Shown: in pieces, positions 43,369 to 52,685 of the stretch
How the letters are laid out: every line of letters begins with the position of its first letter
How positions within the stretch are numbered: the first letter of the stretch is position 1
Source of the DNA: Natronocalculus amylovorans
GTDB lineage: Archaea; Halobacteriota; Halobacteria; Halobacteriales; Haloferacaceae
Reading direction: 5' to 3'
Length of the DNA stretch: 64,000 nt
Assembly: GCF_023638035.1 (NCBI RefSeq)
Contig: NZ_JAKRVX010000002.1
Coordinates: 637,288 to 701,287, forward strand
Translations under genes and position numbers: made by a program
The notes under the pieces: generated by a model
Databases searched by the model: none
Seen by the model: only the letters and a program-made list of their open reading frames with translations
What the model was told of the DNA's origin: nothing

Positions 43369-43683
43369 TCACAAGGATGTGTCGATAAAATCAATAAGCT
43401 TTTCAATTTTTCTGGTCGATCGATAGCTGATTGTCTCGTCTGTCTGGTTATATGCAATTACATCCGCATCTGCTAATTTCGGAAGATGAATATGATGGAG
43501 TTCGGTTTTAAGTTGGGCTTGGGCTTCAGGTGAATTACCGTCAGGCAGTAAACCAATGAGGTGGTCTAAGTGAACCGGTTGCTGCTCAACGAGTATGAGC
43601 TGTTGCAGGAGCGCTTTTCTGCACGGATTTTTTAAAAGCTCCAGGGCGGTTGATGTCGTTACTGAGTTTGTCTGTTGTTCCAT
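43369..43683 (-). CDS. Small winged-helix protein, DUF7344-like
   Basis: 104 residues from MEQQTNSVTTSTALELLKNP. The pattern LLKNPCRKALLQQLILVEQQ, then LKTELHHIHLPKLADADVIA and YNQTDETISY, is that of the ArsR-like winged helix found in many haloarchaeal proteins (recalled as DUF7344). It is probably a transcriptional regulator. It sits beside the TrmB pair, convergent with one of them, 23 bases apart. Its 127-base upstream gap shows no gene. Confidence 0.75.
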   Translation of the reverse strand: MEQQTNSVTTSTALELLKNPCRKALLQQLILVEQQPVHLDHLIGLLPDGNSPEAQAQLKTELHHIHLPKLADADVIAYNQTDETISYRSTRKIEKLIDFIDTSL

Positions 43684-43810
43684 AATGTGACCCACCACCA
43701 CGGTGGAGATCACAACGGCTGTGAATGTGGGTGAGTATAAATACGCCCCTATGAATCAAACAAGTATCGTTAACCCAGAAAATCAAAGACGATTTATATA
43801 CGACGCTATT

Positions 43811-44347
43811 CTATCGATCGAGATACGCAGATTGGACGGATACAACCTCCGTTGAGTCCGCACACGCAGCATATCGGCGTAATGGTTCGTCATTAAGTTC
43901 GAGAAATGTCTCTCCCCAATTGAATTTTGCGAGGATCTGTTCGGCGTGTTCACGCTCGCCTAAAATCACGAGCGCTGCGGCAAGCGCCTCGACCGTTGTC
44001 AACCGCATCGGTCGACCAAAATTCACTGGATTAGCTGCAACGAGATATGGAAGTGCGCGGTGCTCGCCAGCGAGCGAAAACCGCGCCTCACCAGCAGACT
44101 CCCACGAACAGTCAAGCGCAACGAGTGCACCACCTGTTGGTCGTCCATCTCCGCCTCCATCTTCGATCCCACCTGCTGACGCACGATCGGCCGGTGAAAG
44201 CGCTTGCTCTGCGTGCGGATTCAACACAACACCATACGGTGTCTCACGATGGCTTCGGTGCAGGCGTGCGAGATCAAACCGTGCGAGCTTTTTGGCGGTG
44301 CACTTTTTCGGATCATCGTCACCCTCGTATCGAATATGCAGTTCCAC
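43811..44347 (-). CDS. tsr3: 16S rRNA aminocarboxypropyltransferase Tsr3
   Basis: Transfers the aminocarboxypropyl group of SAM to a modified uridine in the small-subunit rRNA. 178 residues with the family core [50 protein letters not shown] and [20 protein letters not shown]. The N-terminal [20 protein letters not shown] is also typical. A Gly/Asp-rich loop near residues 55-70 is longer than in many relatives. The gene stands alone on the minus strand. Confidence 0.92.
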   Translation of the reverse strand: MELHIRYEGDDDPKKCTAKKLARFDLARLHRSHRETPYGVVLNPHAEQALSPADRASAGGIEDGGGDGRPTGGALVALDCSWESAGEARFSLAGEHRALPYLVAANPVNFGRPMRLTTVEALAAALVILGEREHAEQILAKFNWGETFLELNDEPLRRYAACADSTEVVSVQSAYLDR

Positions 44348-44429
44348 GGTTGCTGGAACTGGGCGAGCGGGCGATAAAAACGCCGCGCTTGGGAGACAAA
44401 CCCTTTGGTGACGGCGTCATGTCCTCCGT

Positions 44430-44756
44430 ATGGACACCCCCGCGATCGTCACCGAATACTACCGGTGTCTCGATGAGCACGAGTATGAGACACTGAAATC
44501 AGTGCTGGCAGCTGATTTTATGCAGTACCGACCCGATCGAACATTTGAGGATAGAGCGGCATTTATTTCATTTATGCGGGATGATCGGCCACTCACAAAC
44601 ACCCGACACAGGATTGAAACAGTCAAACAAGCACCAGAGAGCATTGCGGTATACGGTAGACTCCTCGATTCAAATGAGGAAGAAGTATTGTCGTTTATTG
44701 ATGTATTCGAAATGTCAAGGGAAGGGACGATCGCCAAGCTACGAACACACGTCTGA
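44430..44756 (+). CDS. NTF2/SnoaL-like small protein
   Basis: 108 residues: an N-terminal helical part (TPAIVTEYYRCLDEHEYETL), DFMQYRPDRTFEDRAAFISF, and a beta-rich end (SIAVYGRLLDSNEEEVLSFI, then DVFEMSREGTIAKLRTH). This is the cone-shaped alpha+beta NTF2-like fold used by isomerases, hydrolases and stress proteins. No catalytic residues can be assigned, so activity is unknown. It converges on serS with a 10-base gap. Confidence 0.78.
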   Translation: MDTPAIVTEYYRCLDEHEYETLKSVLAADFMQYRPDRTFEDRAAFISFMRDDRPLTNTRHRIETVKQAPESIAVYGRLLDSNEEEVLSFIDVFEMSREGTIAKLRTHV

Positions 44757-44766
44757 CCGATATAGA

Positions 44767-46146
44767 TTAGTCTTTTGTCCCAGCACCAACTGCGCTCTCA
44801 CCAACCGGCTCGCTCCCTTCTATCAGCTCTTGACCGCCCATATATGGCTGTAATGCCGCAGGGACGTCGACCGTCCCATCCTCGTTCTGGTAGTACTCAA
44901 GAATAGCGACAACAATTCGTGGAACCGCAAGCCCTGAACCATTCAACGTGTGGAGATACTCTGCAGAGCCATGTCGCTCCGGTCGGTACTGAATCCCTGC
45001 TCTGCGAGCCTGAAAGTCCTCGAAGTTCGATACCGATGAGACTTCGAGCCAGCGGCCACCTTCGGCTGGGCCGTCCTCCATATCATCACCTGGTGCCCAG
45101 ACCTCGATATCGTACTTTTTCGACTGCGTAAATCCAAGGTCGCCGGTACACATCTCAAGAATTCGGTATGGAAGCTCAAGTCGTCGAAGGACCGCTTCGG
45201 CTTCATCCACAAGCCCCGCAAACCGATCGTAGCTCTCCTCAGGCCGCACGAAGTTGACCATCTCAACCTTGTTGAACTGATGGACGCGGACGATTCCACG
45301 AGTTTCGGTACCGTGTTCGCCAGCCTCCTGTCGGAAGTTCGGCGAGTAGGCTTGATATTTCAGCGGGAGATCGTCATCCAACAGAATCTCATCGCGGTGC
45401 ATGTTGGTGACAGGGACCTCTGCGGTCGGGAGCAACCAGAGATCATCATCGGTATATTCGTCCTCATTGCTCCCCTCAAGCCGGTATGCATCTTCGGTGA
45501 ACTTTGGGAACTGGCCGGTGCCACGCATTGAGGCGCTGTTGACGGGGATTGGCGGGAACACGTCAATATAGCCCTGCTCGCGGTGGACGTCAAGCATAAA
45601 CTGGATCAGTGCATGCTCTAGTTTTGCGCCGTCACCTTTCGCAAAGTAGAATCCACCACCTGCAACTTTTGCACCACGCGAAAAGTCAAGAATATCGAGC
45701 TGTTCGCCAAGATCATAGTGTGGGACAACTGTCTCAGGAAGCGATCGGAGGTCTTCAAATCCTTCACGACGACGTTCAACGTTCTCGTCCTCGTCAGCAC
45801 CAACCGGTACTGATTCGTGTGGAATCTGCGGCAGCGTCAAAAGTGCGGCTTCAAGCTCTGCCTCCAGTTCGTCTGCACGCGATTCAATCTCTTGAAGCTC
45901 CGTTTTGAGCGCTCCAGAGCGCTCGATTGCGTCTTGGGCTTCATCCTCTTTGCCCTCCTGTTTGAGTTGGCCGATCGATCGGCTCACCTCATTGCGCTCG
46001 TGTCGAAGATCGTCACCAGTGCTTTTCAGCGATCGCCACTCATCGTCAATCTCGAGAATCCGATCGAAGTCCACATCCACGCCCTTGTTTTTGAGCGCTT
46101 CTCGGACAACGTCGGGATTCTCACGAACGAACTGTCTGCTCAGCAT
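44767..46146 (-). CDS. serS: Seryl-tRNA synthetase
   Basis: Charges tRNA-Ser and provides the seryl group for selenocysteine-free decoding. 459 residues of the standard (non-methanogen) type. The N-terminal coiled-coil arm spans about 30-105 (LRHERNEVSRSIGQLKQEGK). The class II core follows with motif 2 SPNFRQEAGEHGTETRGIVR and the motif 3 region HTLNGSGLAVPRIVVAILEY. Ser-specific residues around TAEVPVTNMHRDEIL are also present. The end is slightly acidic. The 50-base gap downstream of the DUF7529-like gene may contain its promoter. Confidence 0.96.
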   Translation of the reverse strand: MLSRQFVRENPDVVREALKNKGVDVDFDRILEIDDEWRSLKSTGDDLRHERNEVSRSIGQLKQEGKEDEAQDAIERSGALKTELQEIESRADELEAELEAALLTLPQIPHESVPVGADEDENVERRREGFEDLRSLPETVVPHYDLGEQLDILDFSRGAKVAGGGFYFAKGDGAKLEHALIQFMLDVHREQGYIDVFPPIPVNSASMRGTGQFPKFTEDAYRLEGSNEDEYTDDDLWLLPTAEVPVTNMHRDEILLDDDLPLKYQAYSPNFRQEAGEHGTETRGIVRVHQFNKVEMVNFVRPEESYDRFAGLVDEAEAVLRRLELPYRILEMCTGDLGFTQSKKYDIEVWAPGDDMEDGPAEGGRWLEVSSVSNFEDFQARRAGIQYRPERHGSAEYLHTLNGSGLAVPRIVVAILEYYQNEDGTVDVPAALQPYMGGQELIEGSEPVGESAVGAGTKD

Positions 46147-46196
46147 TTATTTGTCGTTCTTCGGGACGGCGGAAAACGGTATCGGGTCTCCGTGGA

Positions 46197-46685
46197 CTAG
46201 TCGTCGACGCGTTCGGGGAGCAACAGGCTCACATCATGGTGAGAAAATACAACGCGGCGGTCGTCGGAAAGCGGTCGAACAATCGTCTCCATCTCCTCCG
46301 CTGCTTCTGCTTCCGAAATCATGTAGGAAGCCTGTGAGATGTCGTAGTACGCAGGGAAGCAAACAGCGCGCTTTTCATCCGCTGCTTTCATCACAATAAG
46401 AAGCAACATCGTATCGCCAGCGTTCGATTTATACACTTCGTAGCTATCGAATGCAGCCTCTTCAACAAACGGCTCAAGCTCGCGAAACTCGTTACCCGGA
46501 ATAAGGACATTGAGCCCGATAAACGTCTTGCCGACATCGCTCTCTCGAGCCGGTCGTGGTGTTACATCACCGGTAGTGAGCGTCATCACTTCCCAACCAT
46601 CCGACTCCAGTTCGGCTGCAGTTGCATCTCTCTCCTCAGTCAGTTTGTCCCACACAGGCGAAGTGGACTCAAATGAGGTTGTCAT
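46197..46685 (-). CDS. DUF7529-like haloarchaeal protein
   Basis: 162 residues from MTTSFESTSPVWDKLTEERD. An alpha/beta protein with the apparent core WEVMTLTTGDVTPRPA, IPGNEFRELEPFVEEAAFDS and LLLIVMKAADEKRAVCFPAY. No enzymatic motif is visible. The family number is recalled and unchecked. It lies between pyrC and serS on the same strand, upstream of the latter. The ATG at 46685 is preferred over the frame start at 46736. Confidence 0.7.
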   Translation of the reverse strand: MTTSFESTSPVWDKLTEERDATAAELESDGWEVMTLTTGDVTPRPARESDVGKTFIGLNVLIPGNEFRELEPFVEEAAFDSYEVYKSNAGDTMLLLIVMKAADEKRAVCFPAYYDISQASYMISEAEAAEEMETIVRPLSDDRRVVFSHHDVSLLLPERVDD

Positions 46686-46745
46686 ATCCCTGTGTGGTGT
46701 CTGCACATGGCTAAAGCTTCGGATCACCAAAGACACCGGGGCGGA

Positions 46746-48092
46746 TTACTGTCTAACGTTTTGACCAACCGGATCACCAAATCGCTCGCTTGGTGCGTCA
46801 ACGTCATCAATATCAATGTCAATAGGCGGTGCTATCGGATTTCGTTCATAGACGATCGACCCACGAACAACAGTGAGCTCAGGGAAGATTCCATCCATCC
46901 CTTCGAATGGCGTCCACGTGCATTTTGTGTGGAGCGTTTCACCCCGTATTTGCTCCGTACGGGAGAGGTCATACAGTGCAAAATCCGCATCATACCCTGG
47001 CTCAATTGTACCCTTCGTCTCAATGCCAAAGATCGACGCTGGATTTGCCGCGGTCAGATCGCGCACGCGTTCGAGACTCCAATGACCCTCAGCCGCAGCG
47101 GCCAACAGCAGTGGAACCATCGTCTCAACGCCTGGGACGCCGCTTGGTGCATCCCAGACACCCTGTTGTTTCTCTGTTTCCGTGTGCGGTGCATGGTCGG
47201 TTGCAATGATGTCCACTGTGCCGTCGGCAACCTTTTCAAAAACGGCTTGCCTGCGTGCTTCGCTCCGGAGCGGTGGATTCATCCGGCCAAACGTTCCAAG
47301 CGATCCGAGATCGTCACGTGAGAGGAAGAGGTGGTGTGGACAGACTTCACAGGTTGCACCACCGGAGACTGCTGCGTCGATCCCTTCCGGCGTTGAGGTG
47401 TGTGCAATGTGGATCTGTGCATTGTGGGCTTGCCCAACCGAGACTGCGCGTTCGATCGCCGCTTCTTCGGCTGCAGCGGTCCGATATGCACTCCACAGAT
47501 CAGTGTTTGCCTCAATACCAATACCGCCAGCATCACCCGATTGCTGACTCTCATCAAACATCGTTGCATCCTCTGCATGGACGGTCACCGGAACACCACG
47601 GTCAGTTGCAGCCGCAACTGCCTCACCAAACAGCTCAAGATCGATCCCCATCTCTCCTGTTGAGTCTGCGAGAAACACCTCACCAAGCGCAAAAAGCGGG
47701 CGGTCGAGAAGCGACTCGGGATCCCACGACTCGGTCACACCGCCATTGATGCCGAAATCAACGTATGAATCGGATGCGAACCGTGCTTTTTGATCGAATG
47801 CACCACCATCTGTGGTTGGTGGCTCGGTGTTTGGCTGATCAACAATCGTTGTCACACCGCCTGCTGCTGCACTCCGCGAACCGGTTTCAAACGTCTCTTT
47901 ATGTTCAAACCCGGGCTGTCGGAAATGGACGTGTGCATCGATCGCACCCGGAAGCAACAGTTTCTCGTCGGCATCGATTATCCGCTCGCCATCCTGTGGG
48001 TCAAGCCCTGACTGTACGGTCTTGATTGTCCCATCTTTCGTTCGAACATCGACAACGCGCCCGTCAGCAAGCGTGGCGTCCTGAATGAGCAT
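46746..48092 (-). CDS. pyrC: Dihydroorotase
   Basis: Closes the pyrimidine ring in UMP synthesis. 448 residues with a TIM-barrel amidohydrolase fold. Metal and catalytic motifs are DAHVHFRQPG (His54, His56), PVTVHAEDA, IHIAHTSTPEG and IIATDHAPHTETEK (the active-site Asp). AAGGVTTIVDQPNTEPPT is the typical class I region. A short acidic C-terminal extension (IDIDIDDVDAPSERFGD) is haloarchaeal. It is 60 bases upstream of the DUF7529-like gene in the same direction. Confidence 0.96.
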   Translation of the reverse strand: MLIQDATLADGRVVDVRTKDGTIKTVQSGLDPQDGERIIDADEKLLLPGAIDAHVHFRQPGFEHKETFETGSRSAAAGGVTTIVDQPNTEPPTTDGGAFDQKARFASDSYVDFGINGGVTESWDPESLLDRPLFALGEVFLADSTGEMGIDLELFGEAVAAATDRGVPVTVHAEDATMFDESQQSGDAGGIGIEANTDLWSAYRTAAAEEAAIERAVSVGQAHNAQIHIAHTSTPEGIDAAVSGGATCEVCPHHLFLSRDDLGSLGTFGRMNPPLRSEARRQAVFEKVADGTVDIIATDHAPHTETEKQQGVWDAPSGVPGVETMVPLLLAAAAEGHWSLERVRDLTAANPASIFGIETKGTIEPGYDADFALYDLSRTEQIRGETLHTKCTWTPFEGMDGIFPELTVVRGSIVYERNPIAPPIDIDIDDVDAPSERFGDPVGQNVRQ

Positions 48093-48131
48093 ATCTTTCA
48101 GTGGGAGTTTGACAGTCCTAAAAGCGACGGG

Positions 48132-48842
48132 TTACAGATCGAGTTCGATCGAATTACAGTCGACAACCGCAGTTGGGCCGGAGATGAGGGTTTGCTCGAT
48201 CGTACGCTGTACAGCCTCAACAGCAGCAGCGCCACCAGCGGCTTCAACCGAGCCGACCGATGCGCGATCAAATGGAACGTCGATTGCAGCATACACCGGC
48301 GCTAACACCGATGCGAGCTCCGTTGCATCCCGATCGGTAACCGTCACACAGCCCGAAACAAGCGCCGCACCGCCAGTGATCCGTTGGGCAATGCCAACGA
48401 TCTTTCCAGTGTCGCTGCCTTGGATCGAGTGCTCGCCGGGACAGTAGGAATCGGCAGGTTCACCACGTTCGACGGTGGCACCCACATCGGAGAGCGCCGT
48501 CAGCAGTTGCATTGTTGCTGTCTCGTACCGTTCATCCATCCCTTGTCGGATATCGTCGATCGGAATCGTACTCGCAAAAGCAAGCACACTGCCGGTGTAT
48601 GCAACCGCCCGCCCACCAACACTCCGTTCGATCGCTGGAAAGCCATACTCGGTTGCGATCGATACCGCTCGATCGAACCCGTCCGCGCGGGTATCTCGTC
48701 GACCAAATGCAATCTGACGGTGTGGCGTCCATACCCGAACCGTTGGTTGCCCGGTTTCCGTCGTATGTGTGAGGAGGGTTTTGGTTGCGGCACGATCGGC
48801 GTTCGGTGTCTCTTTTCGGCCGCGAACAACCAGCGTCTCCAT
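48132..48842 (-). CDS. Lipoate/biotin-protein-ligase family protein
   Basis: 236 residues of the BPL_LplA_LipB fold. Diagnostic regions are PTVRVWTPHRQIAFGRRDTR, PAIERSVGGRAVAYTGSVLA and GKIVGIAQRITGGAALVSGC, which contains the lysine of the active site. Haloarchaea use such proteins to attach lipoate to 2-oxoacid dehydrogenases. Whether this is the N-terminal LplA-type catalytic half or another acyltransferase cannot be decided here. It is upstream of pyrC on the same strand by 39 bases. Confidence 0.85.
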   Translation of the reverse strand: METLVVRGRKETPNADRAATKTLLTHTTETGQPTVRVWTPHRQIAFGRRDTRADGFDRAVSIATEYGFPAIERSVGGRAVAYTGSVLAFASTIPIDDIRQGMDERYETATMQLLTALSDVGATVERGEPADSYCPGEHSIQGSDTGKIVGIAQRITGGAALVSGCVTVTDRDATELASVLAPVYAAIDVPFDRASVGSVEAAGGAAAVEAVQRTIEQTLISGPTAVVDCNSIELDL

Positions 48843-48922
48843 AGCGGGCCTTGGGTTTCAGTCATCATATAGCCCACGAGGGGCACCCGCGTAGCTATTT
48901 GTGTCGAATTCTAAGGACTGCC

Positions 48923-49807
48923 ATGGGCGCATCTGTGGAGATTGGGGGGTCTGTTCTTAGTCGATATGAGCGGTTTTCACTGTATAACTCGCCGTATCCG
49001 GCTCACGATTACGGCTGTGCGATCGACCTCTATCCCGGGACGGATGTTGCACGATCACCGGTGTCGGGGACCGTTATTGACACCTTGTCGGTCCGGTGTC
49101 CAGACCAGCCATATGCAGTGTCGCACGATCATCTCATTGTAATTTCGGTGGATGACGGCGTCACACCAACGGGAACGGACGAGGTTGTTGCACGAATACT
49201 ACACGTCGATCCTGCAGTGAGCAAGGGTGATGATGTTGCAATTGGCGATCGACTTGGAACGCTCGTTCGATCAGGCTTTTTCGGGCAGTGGGTTGCAAAT
49301 CACATTCATCTTGATTTCCGAACCGCAGCGCAGAACCCCTACAGAGCAAGCGGCTCGGTTCCACTGACCGCCGCAGTTGATGTCGCACCGATCGACTGGG
49401 ATGGGACTGGAACGGTTGTCGAAACCGGACCAACCCACGCGCTCCTCTCAGGACCAACACATCCACAGCCGGGATCATTTGCAGCAATTGCGAGCGACGA
49501 AGGTGTGGCGCTTGATGGCGGGCTCTCACACTATGGCGGTGGCGGCATTCTATCAGAGACGGATCACTCCGCTGTGTCCCTGTTCGGAACCGACATTGCA
49601 ACCGTCTCCGATCGTGACCTTGTATGGAACCCGATCGACATCTTGGCAAATGGGGAGCGCATTACAGGGCTCTCATTATTTGCAGACCAGACCGGCTCAT
49701 GGGGTGCAAAACTGGTGACGATCGGCCAGACGTTCGATGTTGGGACAGATGTTCGTGTGACGATCGAGCCAAGCGAGGATCCGATTCGGCTCGGTGGACG
49801 AACGTAG
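48923..49807 (+). CDS. M23-like (LytM/peptidase) domain protein
   Basis: 294 residues from MGASVEIGGSVLSRYERF. The pattern HDYGCAIDLYPGTDVARSPV followed by a later NHIHLDFR is that of the LytM/M23 metallopeptidase fold, with a His-x6-Asp-like first site and an HxH second site. No signal peptide is visible, so it is probably cytoplasmic. Archaea lack murein, so a cell-wall role is unlikely; a protein- or peptide-hydrolase or a nonhydrolytic role is inference. It is divergent from the ligase gene. Confidence 0.78.
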   Translation: MGASVEIGGSVLSRYERFSLYNSPYPAHDYGCAIDLYPGTDVARSPVSGTVIDTLSVRCPDQPYAVSHDHLIVISVDDGVTPTGTDEVVARILHVDPAVSKGDDVAIGDRLGTLVRSGFFGQWVANHIHLDFRTAAQNPYRASGSVPLTAAVDVAPIDWDGTGTVVETGPTHALLSGPTHPQPGSFAAIASDEGVALDGGLSHYGGGGILSETDHSAVSLFGTDIATVSDRDLVWNPIDILANGERITGLSLFADQTGSWGAKLVTIGQTFDVGTDVRVTIEPSEDPIRLGGRT

Positions 49808-49894
49808 TGGTTATGTGAACAGACCGCACAACCGATTCTAAGGGTCTGAGAACGCTCGTTGGGACATATATCAGAGACATCCTAACTGTGAGGT

Positions 49895-51103
49895 ATGACG
49901 TCAAGTCGAGATCACTGGCGATCGCGTGCATCGAGACGGAAGTTTTTGCAGGGCGCAGGCGTGACGGGTGTTTTGGCACTGGCTGGCTGTGCCGCGCCAG
50001 TGAGCGAGCCGATTCAAGGCTCAGTGGGACAAGAACAAGAAGAGCACGAATCAACGGGCAATTCCGAGAGTGAAACCGAGGAAGATTCACATGGACCCGC
50101 GAATCCAGCAGAAACAGATTATCCATATACTGGACCGCCGGTGATTGTTGACTTGAATGAACAGGGTGGAGAAACAACAATTCGAACGGTTCCATCACGA
50201 CATACGTTGGTTAGTGAAGACGCTGCCGGCGGGCCGCTCGAGCTACCGGAGGTATGGGCATGGCAGGCAGATGATCATCCACCAAGCGTCCCAGGGCCGA
50301 TTCTTCGTGCAGAGGAAGGGACTGAGATGAGTATTACTCTTGAAAATACAGAGGACGTCCGACCGCATACCTTCCATGTCCACGCGCTTCGAAAAGATTG
50401 GATGGATGATGGTGCGCCGGCAAGCACCGGAATGCAGGTTGGGGCTGGAGAGTCACACACCTATGAAATTGATGCAAACGTTCCGGGTACACATCTGTAT
50501 CACTGTCACTATCAAACGCAGAATCATTTAGACCTCGGAATGTATGGAATCGTTCGTGTCGACCCGGTTGACTACGAGCCACCTGATAAGGAGTTTTTCT
50601 TGACGATCAAAGATTGGGACTCCCGGTTATCAAACCAGTTTGCCGGTGGAAACACCGATTTCAGCCATCGAAACCGAAATCCTGACGTCTTTACGATGAA
50701 TGGACGAAGCGCACCCTATACATTCCATCCTGAGGAGGGTTCACCAATGGTCGTTGAAGCGGGCGATCGCGTCAGAATCCATCTGACAAACAACGGCTAT
50801 GAGAGCCATCCGATTCATCTACATAATCACCGATTTGAAGTGGTCGAAAAGGATGGCGGAATCATCCCACCAGAAGCACGATTTAAAGAAGATGTGACAC
50901 ACATCGCACCAGCAGAGCGAAAGACGATCGAATTTACCGCAGATGCCGATCCAGGTGTGTACCTGATGCACTGTCACAAAGTCAATCACGTCATGAATGG
51001 CGACAGCTACCCTGGTGGAATGCTCACCGCACTGGTTTATGAAAGTGCGATGGACACACCACAGTTCGAAGCGGCAATGGAGAGCGCTGGCTATCAAGCG
51101 TGA
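49895..51103 (+). CDS. Two-domain multicopper oxidase, Tat lipoprotein
   Basis: 402 residues. The Tat signal SRRKFLQGAGVTGVLALAGC ends in a lipobox with Cys32, followed by a Glu/Ser-rich linker. The two cupredoxin domains carry type 2/3 and type 1 copper ligands: HTFHVHAL, THLYHCHYQTQNHLDLGMYG, SHPIHLHNHRFEV and YLMHCHKVNHVMNGDSYPGG. This resembles small laccase or nitrite-reductase-like two-domain oxidases that act outside the membrane. The natural electron donor is unknown. A TATA-like CATATATC lies about 27 bases upstream of the start. Confidence 0.93.
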   Translation: MTSSRDHWRSRASRRKFLQGAGVTGVLALAGCAAPVSEPIQGSVGQEQEEHESTGNSESETEEDSHGPANPAETDYPYTGPPVIVDLNEQGGETTIRTVPSRHTLVSEDAAGGPLELPEVWAWQADDHPPSVPGPILRAEEGTEMSITLENTEDVRPHTFHVHALRKDWMDDGAPASTGMQVGAGESHTYEIDANVPGTHLYHCHYQTQNHLDLGMYGIVRVDPVDYEPPDKEFFLTIKDWDSRLSNQFAGGNTDFSHRNRNPDVFTMNGRSAPYTFHPEEGSPMVVEAGDRVRIHLTNNGYESHPIHLHNHRFEVVEKDGGIIPPEARFKEDVTHIAPAERKTIEFTADADPGVYLMHCHKVNHVMNGDSYPGGMLTALVYESAMDTPQFEAAMESAGYQA

Positions 51104-51176
51104 GCTGAGGCAACGTTGATAAACGAGCTCGGTGTGAATCGCCGCCTCCATATGTTCACACCGCGATCGATTGTGC

Positions 51177-51644
51177 ATGACAGACGCGGAAACAGAGACT
51201 GAGGCTGAGTTTGATCCCGATCTCACTGCGTTGCTCCGACAGTCGATCGAAAAAGAGCACGGCTATCTCTCATGGCTCGGCACAACAGTTGAGGAAGTTG
51301 AGAAAGGTCGGCTTGTGCTTTCGATTCCGTTTGATGAGAAGCTAACTAATACAACCACACCGCCAACAGTCCACGGTGGCGTTGCAGCAACGCTTATTGA
51401 TACCGCGGGCGGTGTCGCACTCCGGACGATGTTTGATGAGCCAACTCGTGGCGGTGTTGCAACCGTGAACCTGAATGTGAACTATCTCCGGCGAGCGGAT
51501 GGCGACCTTCGGGCGATCGCAAACGTGGTCCGAGCCGGTGAGTCGATCGGGGTGAGCGAGATGCGTGTCGAAAGTCCAACACCGGATGGTGGGACAAAAA
51601 CGGTCGTAACAGGCCAGGGATCGTACCGACTGTTCCGAGAATAA
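51177..51644 (+). CDS. PaaI-type hotdog thioesterase
   Basis: 155 residues from MTDAETETEAEFDPDLTALL. A hotdog-fold acyl-CoA thioesterase with TVHGGVAATLIDTAGGVALR, which contains the conserved HGG and catalytic acidic position, followed by TVNLNVNYLRRADGDLRAIA. The natural acyl-CoA is not evident; phenylacetyl-type and small aromatic CoAs are common in the family. Codon 1 or 3 of the frame (51171 or 51177) may be the start. It lies 73 bases upstream of rps6e in the same direction. Confidence 0.9.
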   Translation: MTDAETETEAEFDPDLTALLRQSIEKEHGYLSWLGTTVEEVEKGRLVLSIPFDEKLTNTTTPPTVHGGVAATLIDTAGGVALRTMFDEPTRGGVATVNLNVNYLRRADGDLRAIANVVRAGESIGVSEMRVESPTPDGGTKTVVTGQGSYRLFRE

Positions 51645-51716
51645 CGCGATTTTGTAGCCAAATTAGTGCAGACGCTTTCGACGTGCTTTTTATTGCCCGT
51701 CCAGTGAGTTTCTGTA

Positions 51717-52124
51717 ATGGCAGAATTCAAAGTCGTCGTCGCCGATCCTGAGACAGGCGAGGCGTTTCAGTTTGAAGTCGATGGACAGGACGCAAACCGA
51801 TTCCTTGGCCGAGACCTTGGCGATGAGGTAGACGGCGCAGCAGTCGGTCTTGACGGATTTACACTCAAACTCACCGGCGCATCTGACAACACCGGTCGCC
51901 CACTCCGCGCAGACGTTCCAGGCGCAAACCTCAAAGAGCTCCTTCTCACAGACGGTGTCGGCTTCTCACCAAGCCGTGACGGAGAGCGCAAACGCATCAC
52001 CGTTCGTGGTCGAGAGATCAGCAACGAGGTTGCACAGATCAACGCATCAGTCGCTGACGGTGACGGCTCTGTTGCAGATGCACTCAGCGATGACGAAGAC
52101 GAAGACGCTGCAGACGACGAGTAA
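51717..52124 (+). CDS. rps6e: 30S ribosomal protein S6e
   Basis: 135 residues of the archaeal S6e family. Typical core stretches are [39 protein letters not shown] and [24 protein letters not shown] sequence, with an acidic tail [14 protein letters not shown]. It is a primary small-subunit protein. It is followed by two small haloarchaeal genes in the same direction, after a 52-base gap. Confidence 0.96.
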   Translation: MAEFKVVVADPETGEAFQFEVDGQDANRFLGRDLGDEVDGAAVGLDGFTLKLTGASDNTGRPLRADVPGANLKELLLTDGVGFSPSRDGERKRITVRGREISNEVAQINASVADGDGSVADALSDDEDEDAADDE

Positions 52125-52176
52125 CTGAATCATACGCGAACACGCGTTTTATTTTCTTCCCGAGACGAGTAGTGCC

Positions 52177-52611
52177 ATGAGCGATCGACTCCCAAGCGAC
52201 AGCGATGCGGTTGAGACGCTTCGTGCAGAGATTATCCGGCTCGGAAGTACTAGGCTCCGATGTCTCCGACTCCCAGAAGAGCTCACAGGTGAGCTTTCCA
52301 CAGGTGATTTTGTTCGCGTTGTTCTCGATGGCACCGAACGACACGCCCGAGTTGAGACGGATGCAAATGGCCCGATTATTCGGGCGCTATACGAGACAAA
52401 GGCTGCAGCCAGGGCTCAGCGTGGGGACAACGCCCTCGCACCGTGGCTTGCAGGACTCAAACGTGAGGAGGGCGACGGAGTTGCATTCGATCGCGTTGTC
52501 AGCGGACAGCTGTACGGCATTCGCGAGCCCGGTAAGCGAGCTGTCTACACCGTTCGGCAGGGCCCGCGGGATTCGCTCGCGTCGATCGCTGAGAAGCTTG
52601 ATGGAAACTAA
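52177..52611 (+). CDS. DUF7112-like haloarchaeal protein
   Basis: 144 residues starting MSDRLPSDSDAVETLRAEII. Core stretches are LRCLRLPEELTGELSTGDFV and RVVLDGTERHARVETDANGP, then KREEGDGVAFDRVVSGQLYG. Mixed alpha/beta and soluble, with no metal motif. The family number is recalled, not checked. It stands directly downstream of rps6e, and this neighbourhood may be common in haloarchaea. The function is unknown. Confidence 0.75.
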   Translation: MSDRLPSDSDAVETLRAEIIRLGSTRLRCLRLPEELTGELSTGDFVRVVLDGTERHARVETDANGPIIRALYETKAAARAQRGDNALAPWLAGLKREEGDGVAFDRVVSGQLYGIREPGKRAVYTVRQGPRDSLASIAEKLDGN

Positions 52612-52685
52612 TAGGGACGAAAACGGGAGGCCAGTCGATCGAAAGAAGTGATAGCTCATTTACCGCTGGCGACCTCACATCCCGC

